Shown piece after piece: positions 56,450-64,000 of a DNA stretch of 64,000 bases. This stretch comes from Siderastrea siderea (Eukaryota; Cnidaria; Anthozoa; Scleractinia; Rhizangiidae). Position numbers and translations under genes: made by a program. Position 1 is the stretch's first letter, and every line of letters starts with the position of its first letter. The notes below the pieces were generated by a model that saw only the letters and a list, made by a program, of their open reading frames with translations, did not search any database and was not told the DNA's origin. The stretch lies in NCBI GenBank assembly GCA_964030785.1, contig OZ034979.1:10642883-10706882 (forward strand), read 5' to 3'.

Positions 56450-59400
56450 CGATAAACCAGCAAGCCAAGAAGGGGTCTATTTATTTTACAACTCTTCGAT
56501 TAATTTCTAGAACGCGCACGCTTTATTGTGGAAAACAGAAAAGGGTCAGAAAACATTCATTGAGCGTCACAGCACATTTGCAGCTAAACAAATCCAAGTT
56601 GGTTACTTTACTCGATTTTATTACACTGTGATTAAATCTCAAAAGTTAAAACCTGTACTTCCTTTCTTGTTTTTCTCTCGTCAATAAAAACGGACGACGG
56701 GTATCGCCTGATACCCGCCGTCCGATTTGTAACACGTGATGTGTTTCGACCAATGAGCGCGCGCGCAAATTAAGTGGTGTGTTAAAATGTGGAGGGCAAA
56801 GGCTGTTTTCTGTACGTGGAAAAAAAAAACCAATAATTCAAGAGCTCATCCTAACTAACCTTGTTGCTGAGAATCCTGTGTTTCCTTATCTTCGCTGTCA
56901 CCCCCTTTCAGTCGTTTTGCCCAATTTTCAAAGAGATCTGCTAGTAGCTGCCGTTTCTTTGAAGTAATATTTTCACTTTCTTCTCTTCTCCTATCCAAAT
57001 ACGTGTACACAGTCTTTCCTAAATACTCCCCAGTCTGTGTGAATATTTTTACAGTGACAGGGCCAGGCGTTTCTCCACCTAAATTTAGGATGATGACATT
57101 ATTATGACAGTGTGACATGCGCAGCATAAAGAGAAGCATGAAATGCTGGAGTTTTAATCAAGATGGAGCCGACCTAGCTAGCCCTAAACTTCTTGTACCT
57201 CACTACCGTAAAATCCCGATTATAAACCCTGAGCTTATGCAAATTCGTAAGGGGTTTTGGGTGGGCTCATAAACGGGGGGGGGGGGCTTATAAACGGTAT
57301 AAAAAATTGTTTTAGAATGAGAAGACAAGAAATAAATTAAGACTAAAATATAGCACTATCCATGCTTGATACGTTTTCATTTACCTAGCCTCACATATTT
57401 GTGCCTTGAAGCGTCGCCATAACTCCGGAATTTATAGTCAATACCGTTATTTGATCAATGTTCCAAATACTATTTGGAACATACGTATAATTAAAATTAT
57501 ATTTCCGCACTCTACTTGCATTATACTTTCCTAATTTCAATTTGAAGTTGTACGTTGTTCTGCAAAAGTACTTATTTTCAGGACTGTAGCAAGGCTGAAG
57601 TAACTGGGGGGGGGGGGGGGGGGCGGGCGAGCAAATTGGCCTAGTCAAAGCCCCCTCTCAAAATACAGACATTAACAAATAAGTCATCAGACATACAAAA
57701 ATTCATGTCAGATAGATACTAACACTGTTCACAGTGCCAGTTTGTGTCGATCTTGTCAAGAAGGACACCTTTATGGGGACATCGTTCGTTCAAAATTTGC
57801 CAAAAAGCTGCTTCCTGTTTGCTTTTTATTTTTGCCACACCACAGACAAAAATACAAAGATAATGAATAAGAAAAAGAGAGACGAACAATGATGGTAACA
57901 GTGGCGAGAAGGCCTAAAGGAAACTATGAAGTTTTTGTTAATTAGGCCTCCCCAAAAGTCCCTAAAGTTACAAGGTTTGTTAAAATTCAAACATTTCGAC
58001 AGCTAATTAAGCTACGAATTTCGGACCTTTATCACCTAACTCTCCTAAACGTTTGTGCAACGTCTGTCACTGACGATTGGTGAGATAAATACAATTTTGT
58101 CCCTTAGACTTGTTTTACAACAATGGGCTTTTTGCAGCAAATACACAGCAGTCGCTTAGCTATTAAAGGTATTAAGGCCCTTAACAGTCTTTAGCTATAA
58201 CTGCCAGGGACAAGGTGATATGGATGGAGAAAGACATCGGTAAGGAACCTGGGCAACTGAAATGTGCGGTGGGCTGGTAAATTGCCCGTGGCTAGTGACT
58301 CAAATCAACAGATGTTGAACCCTGTTTAAGGTTGTGAAATTATAAAAGGCACTTTTAGCATCAGCATTCAAAGCAGATTGTTGCACATTAATTTTCTTTA
58401 TAATTATATATTTTTTGAAACATAAATTGTTAATTAACTTCCAAAAGTTCTGGGGTGAGGGGCTCCCCCCTGCCCCTCCCCCTGCTGCTACCATATCCGA
58501 GGGGGGCTTATAATCGGAATATAATTTTTGTCAACAATTAGATGGGCCTATAAACGGGGGTGGTATAAACGGGGGGGGCTTATAATTGGGATTTTACGGT
58601 AAACAATGAGTCTAATTTAAGATATGTGAGCTATTCTGCTGCCAGTAGCAACACCAGTTTTATGGAATCTAGATTTAGTTTTCCAAATTCAAATGTAACG
58701 AACATGGTATTAACTGACGACTGGAAGTCTCTGTCGAGACATGCTTTTTAGACTTCAAAAGTTCTTCGTCTTCTGAAAGTCACAAGGAGTATATATGCTG
58801 CTAGCACGAATACCTTTCATGAGCTATGGGAAAAGCTAAGAGAGTATAGTTTTAAAAGGCTTTCAATAACCTCGCCGATTAGTTTCTCAGAACTGCAGAA
58901 GGCAGTATCACTAGGAACAGCACACATCCTATGCAAGGTCTCCTCTCAAATTCCTAGGCTTTAATTAGGATGGCACTCAAGCTCACTGAGATACAGTTTC
59001 TCAGATAATGATGTCTAATTGACCATTCAGAACAATATAACCAGAGACATAAATACCATCAACCAATCAATGCTGTTTCCACTGTTTGGTAGATAACAGC
59101 AATTGCTAGCTGCACAGTTTGCTTAAAGAAGTAATAAACCGGCAGGGGTGTTTTGCAGAACGCAGAACGCAGAATGCAGAACGCAGAACGCAGAACGCAG
59201 AATGCAGAACGCAGAACGGAGAATGATGGTCAGCGGTATAGAGTGTGAAATAGGTAGGTATATCATATATGATAAACTGATATCATACATACCTAACCTA
59301 ATTAACCCTAACCCTAAACCTAACCCCCCACCCTAACCCTAACACTAACCCTTTTTCAGTTTATCATATATGATGTACCTATCTGTTTCACACTCTATAC

Positions 59401-59807
59401 CGCTGACCATCATTCTACGTTGTGCATTCTGCATTCTGCGTTCTGCGTTCTGCAAAATACCCCTGCCCATAATAAACAGGATAATTATATGATCACCTCG
59501 CCGCCATGCCAACGCATTTAAAAAAGAACCTCTCGGGCACAGTACGTTTTGGTGAGTTTCTATAAAACAGGCCCTAGTAAGTGCGATTCGCGATCCGCAA
59601 AGATGAGATATTTCCATATCTGAGAAATACTTACTAGGAATATTCTTTCCGAAGAGGGTGTTTCCTTCAGAGGTCTTCCACACTGGTGTTCTCTTTGGAC
59701 CAAACTCAGCCCATCCAGTTTTCATTGAATCAGGGAGACTTTTATCAAATTCTACATAAAAACTCTCCCCTCCCTGAAAAAAAACAACAACAAAGAACTA
59801 AAAAATA

Positions 59808-59843
<36 letters not shown>

Positions 59844-61229
59844 AGACACGAGGGTGACACTTGACAGATTAACAGATTGTCACTGATGAACTCGTAGCCC
59901 CGCCTTTCTACTGGTACAAAACGCAATAGTTACGTATATACTGTTACAGTAACTCGCAAAAAAGGATTTTTGGACTGAGAAAGATATTAAAATCCTTTTT
60001 GCCTTGTTACATGAGGAAATGACCAGGAAAAAAACTCCTTACACGCGATTTAAACACAATTGCTTAATACGCGTTGCGCATGTTTGGTTGAGAAACTGAA
60101 AAATTTTACCGATCAATATATTGGTAAGACAGAATTCTCTTTTTCTGTAGTTTAGCTCGCTGTGCATGTAGATTTCGAGCAGAGTTAAAATATGATGCTC
60201 AGACACGGACTAAATTTAAAGGTGTCATCAGCAAATAAGAGCAGGATACAGAATGACTTACCTCTAATGGTCCACTTCTGGGATGGATTGCGTCCAGAGA
60301 CAAACTATCTATAGAGAAAATAACAGACGTTAACAAACCACTTCACACTGGAGTCACCGAAATTGCTATTATAATATTGCTGTTTTATTCATGAACTAAT
60401 ATAATTAATGCTACAAGAGGGAAACCAAAGTTAGTTTTCTCACCTTCGGCCGATGAAAAACCACTTTCAGCAGGTGTTTCACTAGTGTCACAATCACTAG
60501 TGTCATGATCAGCTGTGATGACAGGTGCCTAAGTAAAAAAAATCTTATTAAAAGCCCCTCAACAACAAAGAGAAATAAGTTTGGCCTTATGTTATGTTTC
60601 TAGCAAATGGGTCAAGTTTTCAAGCTTGTAGGCCGAACTCTGACCGTAACGTTTTAGCTGTTTCCAATGGCGTAAATGTAAAATGGCATAAATGGCGTAA
60701 GCGTAAAATAGCAATAACAATAACAAGTGGTAGTGGTGGTGGTGGTGGTGGTGGTGGAGGTAGTGGTGGAGGTAGTGGTGGTAGTAGTGGTGGTGGTGGT
60801 GGTGCCGTTTGTCATTTTCTGCGATCCAATGTCATCAGATCGTCCATGTAAAACGAATGATTGATCTTGCCATTCAAAATGTCAATATATTTGGTTTAGG
60901 AGCGCGCTGAGAGGAGCTAGAGAGAGGCAGAAGAGTAGTCGAGATGGCCAGTCTCCTTGAATTACACCACTCCTGATTTGAACTGGACAGATGTGATGGT
61001 CCCATTTTCATGATTCAAGATCAGAGGTGTGTGCCAGGCTTTCATGGTTTGGATGATGAAGTTTGGGGGTTCTCTCCTCCTCCTTCTTCTTCTTGTTATT
61101 GTTAGTAGTAGTAGTGGTAGTAGTGGTAGTAGTAGTCGTAGTGGTAGTACTAGAAGTCGTAGTCGTAGTCGTCGTCGTAGTCGTCGTCGTCGTCATCGTC
61201 GTAGTAGTAGTCGTAGTAGTCGTAGTAGC

Positions 61230-61269
<40 letters not shown>

Positions 61270-63224
61270 ATTAATAACAAAACAAGACTAATAGTACTCT
61301 AATATTATGCTAATGAACTTAAGTTACATCACTTTCACTTGAAAATAACAATGTATCACGTATATTCATACACAAGGAAATAAACTTCATTACTAGCTTA
61401 TTCACATGATAGTCGTTAGAGTTCATGAGAAGTTTTATGCTTTCTGAGGTTGTTTTCCTTTCAATGTCAGGTATTATTTCATTGACTTGACTGAAGAATG
61501 TCTGCCTCTGCAGAGAGTATTTGATACATTGCAACATTTTCTACTTGATTTGATTTACACAATGGGCATAATCTAGTTTCTCTGGGCATATGATCGGTTT
61601 GATATCGACCTACTTCAATCATAAGTTTGTGATTACTTACTCTAAACTTCACTAATTTTCGTCTTTCATTAAAGTTTCTTAGCTGGTTTAAATAATCAGA
61701 TGTAAAGAATTCATCTTTAAAAATTTTATAAAATTCTAATTTCTTTGAATGTTCATGGCTGTGTCGCCAGAAGGATATATGTTTCTCTTTCATATTAAAG
61801 ATTCAGGATCTAAATTGGATAGATGATATTGTTCTATCAAGTTCATAAAATTGGAATAGAATCCGGAGTTATTAATAAAATGTAGATTCTTCGACATGAG
61901 GAAAGATTGTTTGACTATAGAGTCATTATCTTTGTTGTTCAGATAAACAAAATATTTCATAATTTTCTGATTAATTGGGATTATACTAGCGGTAATCTTC
62001 CAAGTTCGGCTCTGCAAGCTACGTTAATCAGAGACCTTATTGTTTACTTCTAAGTAGTGTTCACAAAATTTGAGATGAATTTTTTCTATTGGGGAACTAT
62101 CCCATGCTTTAAAATTCTGCTTAGTGTACATCCCCCATATCTCACTGTTGTAGCTTAAGATCGGAAATATCATTGTGTCAAAAATCTGGGATGCGGTATT
62201 GGGATTAAGTCTATTGAGAAGTGTTTGTTTTCGTATACTAGAAAAGGTGTGCACGGCTTTTTCTTTTAAGTGTTCGACTGCAAGAGTAATGCTTCCCGTT
62301 GGAGTTAAGCGTGTACCTAAATAGGTGTATTCTTGAACAATTTCAATTGGCTCGGTGCCTATGTTGAAGTTGATGTCAACGGATTTCCTTGGGCGTTCGT
62401 CGTCGTTGTCGTCGTTGTCGTCGTTGTCGTCGTCGTAGTAGTAGTAGCAGTCATAGTCGTAGTCGTAGTAGTAGACAGCGAAAAATTATCACGAGTGAAG
62501 AGAATGAGGAGCGAATACATGCGGTAGTGAAGTCCTGGCAGCACTGCGGTAAATGTGCAGTTGTGTGTTATAGGAAAGTTCTACTTTTTTACTTGAGGGA
62601 TATGCAAGAGAAATGCCGTTCAAACTGTTTGGAATACCTCTGGATAGGAGTCTTCAATTTCTTCCAATTAGCTTCAGTTAATTACATCGATAAGATGCAT
62701 GGTAATGTGTACCGCTAACCACTGCTCACCCCGCCCCCCCAAATACGACATGAGCTCAAAATAGTAAAGGTACCAGTAACCATAATTCGCAAAACCAGCA
62801 ATGCAACTTGCTGATGTTGAAAGAAACCAATTAAATAATAATTAAATTTATTTAATGAACTGGTTCATGGAACACTATTTCCATCCGGCTATCCCTATCC
62901 AGACATAGTTATTATAGTTTCCATGTACTGGAATACCCATTTCAATACTACTGGACCATTATTTTTGTGTCTTTTGGCTTTTCACAGCGATACTAAAAAT
63001 TGATGAGACTGCCCCTTTAAATGGTCAGTTGCTAGTAAGTTGAACTATACGTCCAGTATGTTTAAGTTATTTAGGTCTACTAGAAGACATAAATCATAAA
63101 ATGAGCAGAAAGTCACCTCGTTCTGCTCTTTCTCACTTCCCGCACTGTCCAACAACGGTCGATCCACAAGAGTATCTGTTTGTGAATCTTCTTGTACAAT
63201 TTCAGTGATCACATCCTGAAGAAC
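53450..63224 (-). CDS. BCAP/BANK/Dof-like adaptor gene, 5' end beyond window
   Basis: Nine exons join with matching phases: 63,117-63,224; 60,444-60,528; 60,262-60,308; 59,635-59,773; 56,860-57,078; 55,372-55,576; 54,568-54,662; 54,277-54,417; 53,450-53,610. The product starts as an acidic Ser/Thr-rich linker. A beta-rich segment follows (SFYVEFDKSLPDSMKTGW, PSGETPGPVTVKIFTQTG, EYLGKTVYTYLD). It resembles the DBB/TIG-like region of Dof, BCAP (PIK3AP1) and BANK1, which carries a VSLKIY...CETVISYY pattern. One ankyrin-like unit comes next (LLVTAAEIGAKNFIEAVF, PSPEDIAEDNGHEEIAAYL), as in those adaptors, then an acidic Ser-rich tail. Known members are cytoplasmic adaptors linking receptors to PI3-kinase or TLR signalling. 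Any TIR domain would lie upstream, outside the window. NF-kB p105-type architecture was considered but no Rel region is seen. Exon structure is firm; family is moderate. Confidence 0.6.
54277..54417 (-). CDS. Adaptor gene exon: acidic Ser-rich region (unit 2)
   Basis: Acceptor CACCTAACAG, reads GPSLEKHLWEDDLSEISYFG, then a Ser/Glu/Asp-rich run and DDFVTTSFFK, donor AAAG/GTAAGG. ISYFGD is a Tyr-containing acidic motif that might be a phosphorylation site, by inference only. Confidence 0.7.
54568..54662 (-). CDS. Adaptor gene exon: acidic/Trp linker (unit 2)
   Basis: Acceptor TTTCTTATAAG, reads FSEEDGTNHTQPKVMDWLDR and AEAFADSKVQP, donor CTG/GTAAGT, phase 1. Confidence 0.7.
54695..54988 (+). 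mobile_element. tRNA-like SINE with 5' hairpin, unit 2
   Basis: Duplicate of 49,612-49,905. tRNA-like body at 54,849-54,921, with one A-box change (TTCAACTGG for TTCAATTGG). Confidence 0.75.
55372..55576 (-). CDS. Adaptor gene exon: ankyrin-like unit (unit 2)
   Basis: Acceptor GACTTTTACAG, 205 bp; LLVTAAEIGAKNFIEAVF and EDIAEDNGHEEIAAYLRGI form a helix-loop-helix ankyrin pattern. Donor AAAAAA/GTATGT in phase 2. Confidence 0.75.
56860..57078 (-). CDS. Adaptor gene exon: second half of DBB-like domain (unit 2)
   Basis: Acceptor CCTAAATTTAG, 219 bp, reads GETPGPVTVKIFTQTGEYLG, VYTYLDRRREESENI, then a charged helix (LLADLFENWAKRLKGGDSE) and a Gln-rich end before donor CAAG/GTTAGT. One codon longer than its twin at 51,777-51,992. 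Confidence 0.72.
57204..58601. mobile_element. TA-target MITE, right copy
   Basis: Termini TACCGTAAAATCCCGATTAT and GGGATTTTACGGTA, flanked by TA. The interior is related to the left copy (TTCGTAAGGGGT, GGTGGGCT, ATAAAAAATTGTTT, CTATTTGGAACA). Its first two thirds lie in duplicated unit 2. Confidence 0.82.
58602..59131. other. Intron of the adaptor gene
   Basis: A+T-rich, no exon with matching phase or other element seen. Confidence 0.5.
59140..59469. mobile_element. Foldback element carrying telomere-like repeats, 8-bp target duplication
   Basis: TAATAAAC flanks both ends (59,132-59,139; 59,470-59,477). Termini GGCAGGGGTGTTTTGCAGAA / TTCTGCAAAATACCCCTGCC are inverted. Next come GCAGAAC/GCAGAAT heptamer arrays on both arms, then mirrored TCAGCGGTATAGAGTGTGAA and ATCATATATGATAAACTG. 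The centre (59,290-59,354) is CCCTAACCCTAA-type sequence. An 8-bp duplication fits hAT-type mobilisation. No coding. Confidence 0.85.
59290..59354. repeat. Interstitial telomere-like (CCCTAA)n tract
   Basis: Several CCCTAA and CCTAAA/CCTAAC units on the plus strand at the centre of the foldback. TTAGGG is the usual metazoan telomere repeat. Confidence 0.8.
59635..59773 (-). CDS. Adaptor gene exon: first half of DBB-like domain
   Basis: Acceptor TTTTTTTTCAG, reads GGESFYVEFDKSLPDSMKTG through FGKNIP plus one base, donor CCTA/GTAAGT. The leftover A joins GT of exon 57,078 (or of 51,992) to make Ser. The pattern of alternating hydrophobics fits beta strands. Confidence 0.7.
59812..59843. repeat. 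(AAAT)n microsatellite
   Basis: Eight tetranucleotide units. Confidence 0.9.
59860..60255. other. Intron of the adaptor gene
   Basis: No element recognised. Confidence 0.45.
60262..60308 (-). CDS. Adaptor gene micro-exon (47 bp)
   Basis: Acceptor TTTTCTCTATAG, reads (D)SLSLDAIHPRSGPLE, donor GAG/GTAAGT. The phases at both ends fit the neighbours. Confidence 0.7.
60444..60528 (-). CDS. Adaptor gene exon: Asp/Thr/Ser-rich linker
   Basis: Acceptor TTTTACTTAG, reads APVITADHDTSDCDTSETPA and ends GFSSAE plus one base before donor GTGAGA. The leftover G pairs with AT of the next exon to give Asp. Confidence 0.7.
60727..60805. repeat. (GGT/AGT)n microsatellite
   Basis: GGTGGT runs broken by AGT. 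The Gly/Ser-rich open frame it creates is a composition artefact. Confidence 0.9.
61084..61272. repeat. (GTA/GTC)n microsatellite at LINE 3' end
   Basis: About 190 bp of GTA, GTC and GTG triplets, open in several frames. It lies next to the 3' end of the minus-strand LINE. Confidence 0.9.
61320..62395 (-). mobile_element. LINE fragment: C-terminal RT region and CCHC-like end
   Basis: Broken minus-strand frames form one non-LTR protein C-terminus in order: EIVQEYTYLGTRLTPTGSIT, HTFSSIRKQTLLNRLNP, FPILSYNSEIWGMYT (RT thumb-side signature), QKIMKYFVYLNNKD, HISFWRHSHEHSKK, FRVSNHKLMIEVGRY and RLCPLCKSNQVE (start of a Cys/His knuckle). There is no YADD box or endonuclease, so it is 5'-truncated. 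It sits in an intron in the same orientation as the gene. Confidence 0.82.
62396..62478. repeat. (GTC/GTA)n microsatellite at other end of the LINE
   Basis: GTCGTT and GTAGTC triplets of the same type as 61,084-61,272, so the LINE is framed by like microsatellites. Confidence 0.88.
62500..63110. other. Intron of the adaptor gene
   Basis: No exon or element is supported. Confidence 0.45.
63117..63224 (-). CDS. Adaptor gene exon: acidic linker (phase 0 to 0)
   Basis: Acceptor TTTGCACAG, 36 codons VLQDVITEIVQEDSQTDTLV... ending SEKEQNE, donor GAG/GTGACT. Continues in phase 0 into 60,528. Confidence 0.65.
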
Positions 63225-63332
63225 CTGTGCAAATCACAGTAATACTTTAACAATAAAAAGTATTAACTTGGTGGGTTTCTGGTAATCTGAGCGAATTTCG
63301 TGTTTTGTTGTTGTAATGTAACATAATGTAGT

Positions 63333-63765
63333 GCCCCCCCCCCCCCGGGGGAGTACTTGGAAACAATTTGGTGGGGGTGTGCTACTGGGAGTCTGAAACC
63401 CTTAACCTATACCAGACCACTTTCAGGTCCATTTTGCAATCCTATTCTAGAATAGATGCCAAAAATCCCTACCCCTTTCCCAGACTAGCTGTTTTCCAGC
63501 TATCTATCAGAAATATAACCACATAGTGCTTTTAATGGAAAACCACCTGCTGATCTGACAAAGTTGTCGCGATCTAATTTACATTTATTTCCGAGTTTTT
63601 CAAACCTATTTTGGACAAAATTTTACACACCACTTACATGTTTCCCGGTAATATACCCTACTCCCTGATTTCTATACCCTATCCCAGACCAAACCGCTTG
63701 AAAACCATACCCTTCACAGTGGCACATACCTATATAGGTTATATATGGGAGTACCCCACCCCCCC
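63333..63765. mobile_element. Unclassified foldback with C-run/GGGAGTAC termini
   Basis: Left CCCCCCGGGGGAGTACTTGG and right GGGAGTACCCCACCCCCCC are mirrored. Inside, TATACC, CCCAGACC and ACCCTTTCCC-like words recur on both arms. No coding. Confidence 0.55.
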
Positions 63766-64000
63766 ATACGCTAGTGTACTGAATGTAACGTTGCTAAAAA
63801 GAAAAAAAAAAGGAAAAATCGATGAATGCTGAGAATGAGATACCGTCAGCTTTCAAGGGTGCCTCTGGCTACCGCTATCACTCCGTTTATTCTCGATGTT
63901 GTTTCTTTTTACTAGTATGGTGGAAGCCCGATTTAACGGAGTGCAAGAGACTGGGAAAATGAGTTCGTTATATCGGAGGCTCGTTATAAAAGATATTCCG
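63766..64000. other. Intron of the adaptor gene, cut by window edge
   Basis: No exon recognised. Confidence 0.4.

Larger units (their letters stand above)
47951..58128. repeat. Tandem segmental duplication, two units of about 5.08 kb
   Basis: Unit 1 spans about 47,951-53,040 and unit 2 about 53,041-58,128. Aligned positions differ by 5,083 bp, falling to 5,082 after a one-base indel near 50,000 and to about 5,086 beyond the DBB exon. The units are almost identical, with scattered substitutions, a 3-bp indel in an exon and homopolymer length changes. Each contains five exons of the adaptor-like gene, a tRNA-like SINE and a complete intron set. Unit 1 begins at TTGAATTTATTGTTGACCCG, and unit 2 begins with the same text right after ACAACAATGGG. 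Confidence 0.95.

Noticed and set aside
59290..59354. A true chromosome end
   Set aside because: The telomere-like tract is short, internal to an inverted-repeat element with an 8-bp target duplication, and exons of one gene lie on both sides.
61008..61302. Poly-Thr, poly-Val and Ser/Arg-rich open frames
   Set aside because: Created by the (GTA/GTC)n microsatellite in all frames; no start context, splice site or domain.
53450..63224. Assignment of the adaptor-like gene to NF-kB p105/p100
   Set aside because: A beta-sandwich followed by ankyrin text prompted the idea, but only one ankyrin-like unit is present and no Rel DNA-binding motif is seen. DBB-type adaptors fit better.

Overview
The window looks like nuclear DNA from a cnidarian, most likely an anthozoan and plausibly a stony coral. 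It is A+T-rich and holds short exons separated by GT-AG introns. It is full of small foldback elements, SINEs and degraded LINEs. Its protein families (DZIP3-type HEPN domain plus NB-ARC/STAND ATPase plus TPR) are strongly expanded in corals. No bacterial features, CRISPR arrays or rRNA genes were seen. Nearly all recognisable host coding sequence lies on the minus strand.

Layout. 1-4,390 is a non-coding array of about three diverged units of 1-1.9 kb. 6,780-10,737, 21,835-27,377 and 38,720-46,864 are three tandem paralogs (A, B, C) of one HEPN / 18-residue repeat / NB-ARC / TPR gene. Each has a HEPN-repeat exon spliced in phase 1 to an NB-ARC exon, followed by TPR coding. Duplication included flanking DNA (3' flank of A at 5,585-6,640 matches that of B at 18,840-21,540). 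None of the three reads intact from end to end. A has nonsense codons in both main exons. B keeps intact HEPN and NB-ARC exons but has stops and frameshifts in its TPR part. C has frameshifts plus a Harbinger-type MITE, a TTAA-type MITE and a LINE inserted in its coding region. A SINE shared by A and B but missing from C suggests A and B split most recently.

32,989-38,580 is a nest of DNA transposons: an outer element with a decayed Merlin/IS1016-type transposase, an inner 3.5-kb element with about 190-bp inverted repeats and an apparent 9-bp target duplication, and further foldbacks inside that.

47,061-63,224 holds a second gene on the minus strand whose 5' end lies beyond the right edge. 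Nine exons join with matching phases. They encode an acidic linker, a beta-sandwich segment resembling the DBB domain of Dof/BCAP/BANK adaptors, one ankyrin-like unit and an acidic tail. The last five exons sit in a nearly identical tandem duplication of about 5.08 kb, with a second complete set downstream. The duplication ends lie inside members of one transposon family.

The two host gene families could both belong to innate immune signalling: a HEPN-STAND-TPR sensor/effector family and a BCAP/BANK-like adaptor. That link is inference from family knowledge; the sequence itself shows only their physical proximity.
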